Source: Nilaparvata lugens (Eukaryota > Arthropoda > Insecta > Hemiptera > Delphacidae). Taken from it: DNA of 64,000 nt. The notes below the pieces were generated by a model, which saw only the letters and a list, made by a program, of their open reading frames with translations, did not search any database and was not told the origin of the DNA. The stretch covers positions 20,478,257 to 20,542,256 of the forward strand of contig NC_052516.1 of NCBI RefSeq assembly GCF_014356525.2. Reading direction: 5' to 3'. Both the position numbers and the translations under genes were made by a program. Position 1 is the first letter of the stretch; every line of letters starts with the position of its first letter. Shown in pieces: positions 32,953 to 42,610 of this stretch.

Positions 32953-34834
32953 GGATACAGTCTCATAAAAATCTTTATAGGCCCAGGTATGAGCTTCCCC
33001 TATAATTCTTGTAATTCATTAAAAAATAAGTATATATATATATGGTACTTATCCTATAGTGTTGAGGAATTAAAATAAATTGCACACCATAAACAATTTG
33101 ATACATATATTAACAAATATTGCAAAAAAAATAGATCAAGGCAAAAAATATAAAGAGCGATAAAAATATATAATATAAAAATAGAACAATAATTGAAATC
33201 AGTAAAATATCACAGGCTAAATATTATTCTCTAAATTTATAGCACGAAACGTTACCATGTGCTTTTATTTTATAATCATATGCATCCTTTTGTATGTAGC
33301 TGCGATATAAGCTTGCTAATACTTGTCGACTTGGACAATTCCATTAAAAATAGGTTCCTTAAAATCAACTTGATAAATTGGCAACCAATAATCCAAATAT
33401 ATATATTAAATTCTCTAGTATCTAGTAGATTTCTTTGTAATGAATATATATTTTATCTCAGGGTGCAAGATTCGGCACCTGATGGAATAAGTAGAGCAAT
33501 TCATCTAGTGAATCAGAGCTACAACAAACTCTCGCCAATTATATTGCAAAAATTAAAGATCATATGAACATGTATTAACAGCCTAGATTTTATACTTCTT
33601 TGATTTATTAGATTTTCTGAAATGTACTGACTCATTACTCCTCTAATAAAATACCTTTAATACTATATTTACTTGCGCAAGTATTTTTTATTAAATTCTT
33701 AATTTATAAGAAAACCCTTTCGACGAGCTAGCTTTGATTATTAGGTAATTTCGAAGCACTGAGGGCGCCCATCACTAATTCAATATTTCTCACTCACGTG
33801 TCGAAATCTTCTTATGAGCCGCTGATGTCGATCCAACTCCTGGTGGTCCTGAACTATGGTAGCCGGAATCGTCTCTCCCAAGGGGTTACAAAAAGTATTT
33901 AGAAAATGAAAATGACTTCTGCTTTATAAGAGCATCACAAAGTCTTATAAGAAATTTAATAATTCAAACTAACTTTAGCTTTTACAAGTTATAGCAAGGT
34001 ATTACGCTCTATAATATTTAGGGTCCTCTCATGGTGGCATTTGGCAGGCGAGTGTTGGTTCTCCTTTCTCAATTTTACAATTCTTACTTCCGACTTTCAA
34101 ATTTACATAAAATTTGAATATCCTAGTCCTCCGCCATTAAAGGTTCAAATAGACCGTACAAAAATATTAAATTATTACTTATGTTGTATGTTTAATAATT
34201 TCTTTGCCTTCGGGCCATATCCATAACATAGACTATATAACAATTTTATACAAATTCTAATCATTTGTAGAAATATATATAAATATTTTTGAATTGGCAT
34301 ACTATTGCCGCCTATCAACTGCCATTATGTGATTGGTGCATGCAAATTGTTTCAGTATTCATGCGCTTGGTAACCTCCTATTTCCTGGATACATTTAATT
34401 ATTTTTATTAGGTTTTTTAAGTATGCCCTCTACATGCTAGTTAATTTTCTATATATTACTATTTATTTCATGCATCATAATAGTTAGCCACGTGACCTTT
34501 TGTTCTTCCAAATTGCATACCGTTTTGCCGCAATAGATCTCTGCCAAGGGGTTTGGTCAGATTCTACGTTGCATGGGTCGGTCGATTGTTAGGTCGCCGA
34601 TCACTGAATGTTTATGTCTAACCTCAATCTTCAATATTTTATATAATATTATTTATTAGCAAAAAATTATTTCAATTCCTTTTAGGCTATTGTACCGTTT
34701 AGCCAGGACAAGCTGATGTTATCTAATCTTTATGTTATCTCCTTGGCGATATTAGCCAGTTACTTTACTCAGACCTATTAGTATTTCAGCTAGGGATTTT
34801 TATATCTACCCAAATTTCAAATATGTTACAATAT
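32953..34834. other. No supported gene
   Basis: AT-rich sequence. The 102-codon ORF at 33,259-33,567 has no recognisable motif and a composition like the surrounding non-coding DNA. Short GC-richer islands near 33,760-33,890 and 34,540-34,610 have no identifiable identity. Confidence 0.4.
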
Positions 34835-34897
34835 TCATATAACATTGGAGCTTTCCATTCAACAAAATGCTTACAGTCTGAAGATAATCTTACCATC
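34835..34897. mobile_element. Partial copy of the ~95-bp MITE family
   Basis: CATAACATTGGAGCTTTCCA, then TTCAACAAAATGCTTACAGT and CTGAAGATAATCTTACCATC. Only the right half of the family pattern is evident. Confidence 0.4.
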
Positions 34898-35218
34898 AAT
34901 AGGGGTTGAGGTGAATAGCTGACAAGAGGGCTGTATTGACTTCAGGGTTCAAGGAATCCATTAGAAAATCACATACCAAATCATGTTAATCCACCACCAA
35001 AGTTCCTACGATTCCGTCCAGCGTTTTTTTTTTCATTTTCTCACCATTTTTGGTCAGAAATACCTCTATTTGTTTAAATTTAGTCTACCAGGCGAAGAAG
35101 GATATCTTAGTTTAAGGGATTGGTTCAAGTACACTTCAAATGAACTTTTCAAGTCGGCTGTGAGCTGGATGAAGATATTGCTATCATGATAATGATAACC
35201 TCCGCCATGGTGACGGCA

Positions 35219-35296
35219 CATGAAGAAGAAGAAAAAGGAAAAGAAGAAGAAGACAAAGAAGAAGAAAGAGAAGAAGAAGAAGTAGAAGAAGAATAA

Positions 35297-35341
<45 letters not shown>

Positions 35342-35543
35342 GAAGAAGAAGAAGAAGAAGAAGAAGAAGAAGAGGAACACGAAGAACAAGAAGAAGAAGA
35401 AAAAGAAGGAAAATAAGAGAGGGAGTGAGAGAGAAAAAAAAGATCAAGAAGAAGGATAATGAGAAAAAGTAAGAAGGAAAGAAGAAGGAGAGGAGAAGAA
35501 GGAGAAGAGAAAGGATTGGGAAGAAAGATAATAAGTAAACGGT
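35219..35543 (+). repeat. Complex polypurine repeat (GAA-rich), interrupted copy, first half
   Basis: GAA-rich DNA contains AAAAAAGATCAAGAAGAAGG, GATTGGGAAGAAAGATAATA and GGTAAG. In order and orientation this is the reverse complement of the 32,283-32,715 tract. It breaks at GGTAAG (35,543), where repeats A and B are inserted, and resumes at 36,166. Confidence 0.75.
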
Positions 35544-35855
35544 AAGATTGATTGATTGATTGATTGATTACTTTATTTATGTAGATTACAATATATAATG
35601 GCTTATTAAACACTCATACAATAGCTTACAATACAGCAAAATTTTAGATGAATTTACATAGCATAAACTGAGAAATTAATAAATTATTGAACTGTACAAT
35701 GATATAAAAAAAATCAATTTGGAATAACTATACAAGATAATATTGTAATGCATCTACATAAATTGGCGGAGCTTTGGACATATCAATGTCCATTCTTTGG
35801 AAACAATATTAAAAATATCCTTCCCAGTAACTCTCTACCAAGTAAGAGATAGTGA
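35544..35855 (-). mobile_element. Retroelement 3' tail, copy A
   Basis: Read on the minus strand it starts TTGGTAGAGAGTTACTGGGA, includes CAAAGCTCCGCCAATTTATG, and ends CTACATAAATAAAGTAATCA with a (TCAA)n tail. AATAAA plus a short repeated tail marks a non-LTR retroposon 3' end. Copy B follows directly and copy C lies inverted at 41,618. Confidence 0.75.
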
Positions 35856-35871
35856 GTGAGAGAGACTGAGA

Positions 35872-36165
35872 TTGATTGATTGATTGAGTACTTTATTTAT
35901 GTAGATTACAATATATACTGGCTTATGCACTTATATACAATAGCTTACAATACAGCAAAATTATAGATAAATTTACATAATATAGACTAAGAAATAATTA
36001 TTGAACTGTATATGATATGAAAAAGCAATTTGTAATATAATAGCTATAGATAATAATTAAATTGTTATGCATCTGCATAAATTGGCGGAGCTATGGAATA
36101 TCAATGTCAATTCTTAGGAAAGAATATTAAAAATATCCTCCTCACTAACTCTCTACCAAAATGGA
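35872..36165 (-). mobile_element. Retroelement 3' tail, copy B
   Basis: Same family and orientation as copy A, with GATTGATTGATTGAGTACTT at the left edge and AACTCTCTACCAAAA at the right. A and B are separated by about 16 bases of purine-rich DNA. Confidence 0.75.
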
Positions 36166-36265
36166 GGGAGAGAAAAAGGAGATGAGGAAGGAGTGAGCAT
36201 TGATGAAGTAAGGGAGGAAGAAGAAGAAGAAGAGGAAGATGAAGAAGAAGAAGAAGAATAAGAAG
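36166..36265 (+). repeat. Complex polypurine repeat, second half
   Basis: GGAGGGAGAGAAAAAGGAGA and AGTGAGCATTGATGAAGTAA continue the tract broken at 35,543. They match, inverted, the stretch just left of 32,540. Confidence 0.75.
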
Positions 36266-36544
36266 AAGAAGTCTACCAGGATTACCTCAATATCATGAAA
36301 TGATTTGTTGTGCAGTAACTAAGACCAGTTCTGCAATCAAACTCGGCCCACTGCAACGGAGAAGTTGTAATTGCTATCACGATAATATCACGATATTGGA
36401 TCTGGCCAACCGAAATCGTTACATCATATCTTCATTGAGAAGTACCAGCAGTTCTCTGCTTAATTCAAGTGCCTTCAATCGAGCAGTGATTCTCAATTAC
36501 TTAGCAACACAATATTGTTACTTGCTCAATACACTATAAGAATG

Positions 36545-36785
36545 TTGTGTTATTGCTCAAGAGTTATATCCCTCACTCTTTCTATCTCTTCCTCTCATTT
36601 TTTTCTCTCTCACTCTCTCTCTTTCTCTCCCTCGATATAAAATAATATCCTTCCCATCATACACAACCTGAGAAAGAGAAAAAAAGAGAGAGAGTGAGAG
36701 AGAGCGAGAGATCCTCCCATCATACATGACCTGAGAGAGAAAGAAACAAAGAGAGAGATTGTGAGAGAGAGAGTGAAGTTCAGAT
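36545..36785 (+). repeat. CT- and GA-rich low-complexity DNA
   Basis: CTCTCTCTTTCTC-type sequence is followed by GAGAGAG-type sequence with a repeated phrase (CATCATACACAACCTGAGA and CATCATACATGACCTGAGA). No gene. Confidence 0.7.
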
Positions 36786-36786
36786 T

Positions 36787-36890
36787 CAGATTCAGGTTTC
36801 TTTATTCATGAGTTTAACAAAACAAAATTCAACTTACGATCTTATGTAGCCTTGAAAATAATCACCAATAAGAGTAAAATAACATAATGA
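36787..36890 (-). repeat. Retroposon-like 3' tail fused to the end of gag
   Basis: On the minus strand, immediately after the broken zinc knuckle, the sequence runs TCATTATGTTATTTTACTCT, then CATGAATAAAGAAACCTGAA and TCTGAATCTGAAC. The AATAAA signal followed by repeated GAATCT looks like a retroposon 3' terminus, not LTR-element sequence. Confidence 0.5.
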
Positions 36891-37760
36891 ATCACGGGCA
36901 AAGTGACCAGGCTTCCCACATGCATAACAAGTTGGTCTTCTCTTAAACTGCTGGGCTGCTCCGACCTGTCCTACTGTCTTCTCATATGAATCCGCCCCTA
37001 GCCCATCATGATTGACTTGAAAGATCTTGGATAGGGGATTGCTGGATCCACTGATGTTCTCCATCCTTTCCGCAATTTTAACAGCATCCTCCAAATCAGA
37101 GGGTGGGTACAGTTTCAGCATGGTGGCCACCTGGGCACGAAGTCCCCGGACAAATGAGGTAAGTACAGTCTGATCCATCTGTGAGCGGGACCACTCCATT
37201 TGTTCCCGACTGGCAGCTGTTGGTTGTGCCTTTTGTCCCAGTGTCCAACATTGGTCTGCAAAGGCACGTGCAGTCTCCCCAGGCGGTTGAGTGGTTCCCA
37301 TGAGTTCCAGCATATAATGCTGTGGGTCTTGGGATTGGCCAAACCGCTGATGCAACACCTTCTTGAAGTCTCTAAATCTAGCTGCGGTCTTGAAGAGTTC
37401 AGGGTGCGAGTCCAAACAGGCTGCTACCGGGCCAGTCACCTTCAGCCTGCAGATGAATTTCTGGGCTGCCTCATCCCAGTTGCCAGTTTCTGCCACTAGG
37501 TTGATGTTTTTTAGAAACTCCTCAACTGTTGGGCCAGTGCCATCTCCGGTGAATGTTTTGATCAGCGACTGCAGCCCCAGATCCTTCTTCACCCTTGGTT
37601 GGCTGGTTGATTGACTCGTACTCTGGGCCTGTTGTTCTCTGAGAGCAGCTAATTCTATGGCAGCTTGTTTCTGTTGTTCTGCTCAGGCGTTTCTCTCGGT
37701 CACCAGCTGGGCCACCCTCTCGTGGAGTTCTTCCATGGCTCGTTCCTCCTCAGTGGCCAT
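36891..37760 (-). pseudogene. Truncated gag of a Ty3/gypsy-type LTR retroelement
   Basis: The frame starts at an ATG (37,760-37,758), 34 bases inside the LTR edge. It carries a charged coiled-coil-like N-terminus, then a capsid-like region (SLIKTFTGDGTGPTVEEFL, WDEAAQKFICRLKVTGPVA, FKKVLHQRFGQ, TSFVRGLRAQVATMLKLYP) and a CCHC knuckle beginning CYACGKPGHFARD. Gag would package and assemble the element's RNA. Two breaks are visible: an in-frame TGA at codon 26 (37,685-37,683), and loss of everything after the knuckle's RD, including its last Cys and all of pol. The open frame past that point, to a stop at 36,834, belongs to an unrelated tail. Assignment to Ty3/gypsy is by overall look and by the env next door. 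Confidence 0.8.
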
Positions 37761-37793
37761 TGTTGCAGCCACCCCACACCTGACACCAAATTA
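37761..37793 (-). other. Leader with likely primer-binding site
   Basis: Directly after the LTR edge, the minus strand reads TAATTTGGTGTCAGGTGTGG before the gag ATG. A TGG-containing stretch next to the LTR is where tRNA primes reverse transcription, and TTTGGTGTCAG is a form seen in gypsy-type elements. The exact tRNA is not assigned. Confidence 0.5.
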
Positions 37794-39616
37794 TGTAACC
37801 GAATACTGGTGGGGTGGACAGCAGAGAAACACCGAAAATTGATTCAAATCTATTATAATCTACGCCCTTCCTGTGGGGCAATACTTCCTTAAATCTAAAA
37901 CTTACTGACTAAACCACAAAGTAATGAATCACTTAAAATTAGATCAAGTAAACGAATCAATTGAAGAATAAAAAAAAATTTAAAGTTTTCCAACAAAAGA
38001 AAAATGTATTTATGTTAGTTCAATATAAGGTCAAAGGACTGCCAAGGTACAAGGAGACCTCTTCCCCTTTAGAAGGGGACAGAATGGGCAGAATTACACT
38101 ACCGGTTGGATCTGTCCCAGGACCCACAAAATTAAACTACTATTGAGTATTAACAAAGTTTCAACAACAACAAAACAAAATAATAAAAAAATAATTTAGA
38201 TTATTTCAGATTTAAGTTGGTATAGGACAATAAATACAAAATAGGATGGAAACCAATAAGGACCAGAACTGACACTATTATTCTACTGTGACCTTCGATA
38301 AATTTCCCAAGACTTTTGCTGGATATAATTGAATTTAATATATTTTCCAAGAAGGAATCACTGAATTGTTCCTCTTTTACACTGTGGAACTAATTAACTG
38401 CTCCCACAATAAATCCACTTCGGGAGTTCAAATTTAACTTCATGAAATTTATCTAATCATGAAATAACCCAGCAATTAAAACCGATACATTTGATCTAAA
38501 ACGGTATAACATAAATTAGCATATCAATGAAACCTTAGAAAAATAGTTAAAATAATTACAATACTATAACAGTTGAAATGCATCTAATCAGGGAGTAGCA
38601 CGGCAATTATAACTGATACTATCGATCTAGAATGGGATAACATAATTATATTAGCATTCCAATCAAACTTTAACAAAATAGTTAAAATAATTACAATACT
38701 ATAACAGTTGAAATGCATCTAATCAGGAAATAGCACAGCAGTTATAACTGATACTATCGATCTAGAACGGTATAACATAATTATATCAGCATTTCAATCA
38801 AACTTTAACAGCCAAACTTTCAGAAAATTACAAGAAATCAAAAACTTAATTATGTGAAATAGATATCTTGTCTCCTACTACTAGAGCAAAATTAGTGAGG
38901 TCGCTCAACCAAATCAATCATTTGTTCTACAATTCATATTAGCAAATGTTGTCTTATTCCACCCTAACTTAATTCCTTATTTAACTATAATCTAACCTCA
39001 AATTTAGTTCTCAAATATAATTGAATACATTCTTTTGCTTGAATAACCTAACAAATTTACACTGGAGAAGAACGTGCCGGCTGTAACTCTGAGTGTCACA
39101 GGTTACAAAGTTTAAGTTTGAAATTTAAAATAAAAATAGGTTGCTCAAATTTTGAATAATGTTCCTCCGAAAAACAGAAGTGAAAAATAGTTTTGAATTT
39201 CAGTCACTCACCCCACACCAACACAATCGCGACATCCATCTCCACTAAGGAACCTGTCCTTCAATCTCGAGAGCTGCCCACTGACTGACTAAGAGCTCAC
39301 CGAAATTTTCCACAGGTTGTAGAAAACTCTTGGCAACCTGGTCCGTAAGCTGGCGCCCTCAAACGATTCATCAGGGAATTATCAGTCAAAAAGAAAATGA
39401 ATAAGAACATTAATTTTCTTTCCGAGTGACAATTACACAGTGGAAATGTCGTGGACTGCAACCAGGAAGACGGCATTGACCGCTGAGGCAGCAGTTCTGC
39501 TGCCTACATCGACCGATGCTGTTCAAAGTACAGCCGGCAATTGTTCTTCTTTACAATAATTAATATCTCTAATCTTATGACTAACTTAAAACTAAATTGT
39601 CTTCCACACTCTCACA
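37794..39616 (-). mobile_element. Full LTR (~1.8 kb), shared between env and gag
   Basis: On the minus strand it begins TGTGAGAGTGTGGAAGACAA just after a purine-rich GGAGGAGGGAGCTA (polypurine tract) and ends CGGTTACA at the leader of gag. TG...CA ends with a polypurine tract on one side and a leader on the other define an LTR. It is unusually long. Most of its right two-thirds is repeated, with internal deletion, at 40,984-41,613. It contains three tandem ~132-bp units (about 38,451, 38,582 and 38,716), placed like enhancer-type repeats. Confidence 0.75.
38451..38815 (-). repeat. Three tandem ~132-bp units inside the LTR
   Basis: Each unit contains CATCTAATCA, a TTA(A/T)AAC(C/T)GATAC phrase, GATCTA(A/G)AA, GGTATAACATAA or similar, and ends TACAATACTATAACAGTTGA. 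Unit starts are 131 and 134 bases apart; the last is shortened. Confidence 0.8.
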
Positions 39617-39630
39617 TAGCTCCCTCCTCC
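39617..39630 (-). promoter_or_regulatory. Polypurine tract
   Basis: GGAGGAGGGAGCTA on the minus strand lies immediately before the LTR start TGTGAGAG, the position where plus-strand DNA synthesis is primed in LTR elements. Confidence 0.6.
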
Positions 39631-39681
39631 AGAGAAGAGCTGGTCCTCCAGCTCTGGTAAGTCGGTACCTAATGTGGTCAC

Positions 39682-40983
39682 TCAGACGTGGTCATCCTGT
39701 AGCTGGTATTCCCTCAGCTGCCTCACAATTGCCTCCACTGAGGTGTTGGGTGCACCACCAGGCGGCGTGGCCGCAGCGATGTCGTCCTTGGCAGATCCCT
39801 CACTCCCAGTCTGGTTTTGACCTCCAAAGCCTCGGTGTAGATGTCGTCTCACAAGGATGGTGGCCAGGAAGGTTGCCACCAGTACGCCTCCTCCAAGGAT
39901 CAGCCCCCACGCTGTTCTGGAACTGTTGTTCTATTCCTGGTCCCACCTCTCTAGTTGTTGTTGAAATTCCTCGAATGGCACCTCAGGCAGTCCGGCTGGC
40001 CCTTGTCAGTAAGAAACTCTCCGCATCACTTGTTGCAGCAGGTGTTGCGCCTCCTTGGTGCTTGGCTGGCCTTGAGTGGTCCGGATCAAAGCAGTAGGTG
40101 CAGTCAAGGTGTTTATCCGCTTGTCCAGGTGCACCTCGCCCACCTGCCGGGTTGCTGGCAGCAGTTCATAATGATCGGTGGACATCATGCAACCAGCATG
40201 TGCCTTCGCCTCCCTAAGCCCATGGATTATGGTGTGTGTGACTTCTGATTTGCCACCATGGTGACAATGTGAGTTCAGCCGTCTCTCTCCTTGGATATTA
40301 TAGACCCAGGTCTGTCGTGGGATGTCCCACACCCAGGTATCAGGTGGAGTGCCCAGGATAGCAGTTCTGGGGCAGAGTTACAAGATGTCATCAGCCTCTC
40401 CTAGGTACAGGGCACTCAAACAGGATAGATGATGTCTCTTGAAGATGGTCAGTTCAGCTGGGCAGATGGTCGGTTCTCCTGAAGAACACCTGGCCAGGTA
40501 TTCGGTGTCCGGTTCGGCATACCGCTGCTGGTCCTCACTCAGCAGTAACAACTCTCCATCCAGATGGAACCGGGTCGCTAAATTGGTCACAGGATCATGA
40601 ACGGGTAGTGCATGCGCGCGAAACAAGGTGAAGCGTCTACCTGCTGCTGTTAAAGGAAGATCTACAAACACTTTGATTGAACCTAAGATGGACATGGCTC
40701 GAGTCTGTGCAGCCTGGTAGTATGGGTAAGCCTCCTCTGCACCCGCGATCAGCCCCAGTTCCTGTGGTGGACTTGAGCGAACCCTTACAAGCAAAGCTCT
40801 CATCTCTGAAGGAGATATCAAGCCAACACTTAATTTACCCTGTGACACCTTTTCAAGAGCGGCTAACAAATTATTCAAGTCACTTAAACTTAACATAATG
40901 GCTAACTCTAAGTCCTGTAGTTTGGCTGTTACATTCACAAAAGTCTTAAGTATTACTTCACTATCGCTAACCTTATGTACATC
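39682..40983 (-). pseudogene. Broken env gene of errantivirus type (baculovirus F-like)
   Basis: One continuous minus-strand reading frame is broken by stops at 40,380-40,378 (TAA), 40,008-40,006 (TGA) and a TAG near 39,932. Its 5' end is lost where it joins LTR sequence at about 40,984. Recognisable parts are a leucine-rich segment (LSDLNNLLAALEK then GKLSVGLISPSEMRALL), a VFVDLPL...FTLFRAHALPVHD stretch, a cysteine-bearing region, and near the end a membrane segment followed by a basic tail (RRHLHRGFGGQ). That order resembles the envelope glycoprotein of insect endogenous retroviruses related to baculovirus F proteins, which acts in membrane fusion. The family call is from memory. With three stops and no start it cannot make a full protein. 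Confidence 0.65.
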
Positions 40984-41613
40984 AGGACAATAAATACAAA
41001 ATAGGATGGAAACCAATAAGGACCAGAACTGACACTATTATTCTACTGTGACCTTCGATAAATTTCCCAAGACTTTTGCTGGATATAATTGAATTTAATA
41101 TATTTTCCAAGAAGGAATCGCTGAATTGTTCCTCTTTTACACTGTGGAACTAATTAACTGCTCCCACAATAAATCCATTTCGGGAGTTCAAATTTAACTT
41201 CTCGACTTTAACAAACTAGTTAAAATAGTTACAATACTAAAACAGTTGAAATACATCTAATCATGAAATAACCCAGCAATTAAAACCGATACATTTGATC
41301 TAAAACGGTATAACATAAATTAGCATATCAATGAAACCTTAGCAAAATAGTTTAAATAATTACAATACTATAACAGTTGAAATGCATCTAATCAGGGAGT
41401 AGCACGGCAATTATAACTGATACTATCGATCTAGAACGGGATAACTGGTGGACTGCAACCAGGAAGACGGCATTGACCACTGAGGCAGCAGTTCTGCTGC
41501 CTACATCGACCGATGCCGTTCAAAGTACAGCCGGCAATTGTTCTTCTTTACAATAATTAATACCTCTAATCTTATGACTAACTTAAAACTAAATTGTCTT
41601 CCACACTCTCACA
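40984..41613 (-). mobile_element. LTR copy with internal and terminal deletions
   Basis: It matches the full LTR from its start (TGTGAGAG at 41,613) inward, jumps at 41,447 across about 810 bases, and continues to the LTR interior before breaking into env at about 40,984. The env junction has shared AGGACAATAAATAC on the LTR side. It carries one extra partial 132-bp unit near 41,205-41,240. Confidence 0.8.
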
Positions 41614-41617
41614 TATC

Positions 41618-41850
41618 TCTCTCTCTCTCTTGGTAGAGAGTTACGGGGAGGGTTATTTTCAATATTCTCTCTTTCTAAAGAATTGACATTGATATGTTCA
41701 AAGCTCCGCCAATTTATGTAGATGTACTACAATATTATCTTGTATTGTTATTCCAAATTGATTTTTCTCATATCATTGTAAAGTTCAATAATTATTTTCT
41801 TAGTTCATGTTATGTAAATTCATCTAGAACTTTGCTGTATTGTAAATTAT
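41618..41850 (+). mobile_element. Retroelement 3' tail, copy C (inverted relative to A and B)
   Basis: TTGGTAGAGAGTTACGGGGA, CAAAGCTCCGCCAATTTATG and GTTATGTAAATTCATCTAGA match copies A/B in reverse. The (TCAA)n end is missing. It starts only 5-15 bases from the deleted LTR, after a TCTCTCTCTC run. Confidence 0.75.
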
Positions 41851-42214
41851 TGTGATGTTTTCTTCATTAATGAGATGCTTACCACTGATAAATGATCATT
41901 GTGAATGATTTAACATGCTGAGTGAATTATCATGGTCGTTATATTTAACAATATGGTATTTACCGCTGTTTCTCCTGAATCATCTAGACGGTTGAATCAT
42001 CCTGAATCATCGGGGACTAGGCGGGTATATGAGGAGAACCAGTTGAATCATCCCCATAAAGCAAAGTTTGGAGATATTGTTTACCAACTTCAAAGACTTT
42101 GTCTGCTGGGGAGTGGCCTGTTTTATGTGCAAGTAAAAATATGCAATGCACTCTCAATCAGCATTGATTGAATAATCATACTTATCTACAGACTTTTCTG
42201 AGATCACACACATT

Positions 42215-42610
42215 GATAATTTTTACTTCCCTTGCCATATTACCATAGGTAAGGAAAGTATTGCTTTCCTAAAAAAATAAGGGTACCACAATTTCTAAAT
42301 TTCTATACGTTTCAAGGTCCCCTGAGTCCAAAAAAGTGGTTTTTGGGTATTGGTCTGTAGGTGTGTGTGTGTAAGAGTTTATGTTTGTCTGTGTACACGA
42401 TATCTCATCTCCCAATCAACGGAATGACTTGAAATTTGGAACTTAAGGTCCTTACACTATAAAGATCCAACACAAACATTCTCGATCAAATGCAATTCAA
42501 GATGGCGGCTAAAATGGCGAAAATGTTGTCAAAAACCGGGTTTTTCACGATTTTCTCGAAAACGGCTGCAACGATTTTGATCAAATTCAAATTCATACTG
42601 TAAAGCGTTT
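42215..42610 (+). mobile_element. Left part of a dispersed element, copy 1
   Basis: ATTTTTACTTCCCTTGCCAT, TACCATAGGTAAGGAAAGTA, GTTTCAAGGTCCCCTGAGTC and CACGATATCTCATCTCCCAA match copy 2 at 53,446-53,890. The right part of this copy resumes about 2.4 kb away at 45,050. The first bases contain ACTTCCCTTGCC...GGTAAGGAAAGT, a hairpin. Confidence 0.8.

Noticed and set aside
33259..33567. 102-codon ORF
   Set aside because: No motif, AT-driven amino-acid composition, no splice or promoter context.
40378..41016. A 212-codon ORF with its own start (MVSILFCIYC...)
   Set aside because: The first ten or so residues come from LTR sequence joined by a deletion; the start is accidental and the true env 5' end is missing.
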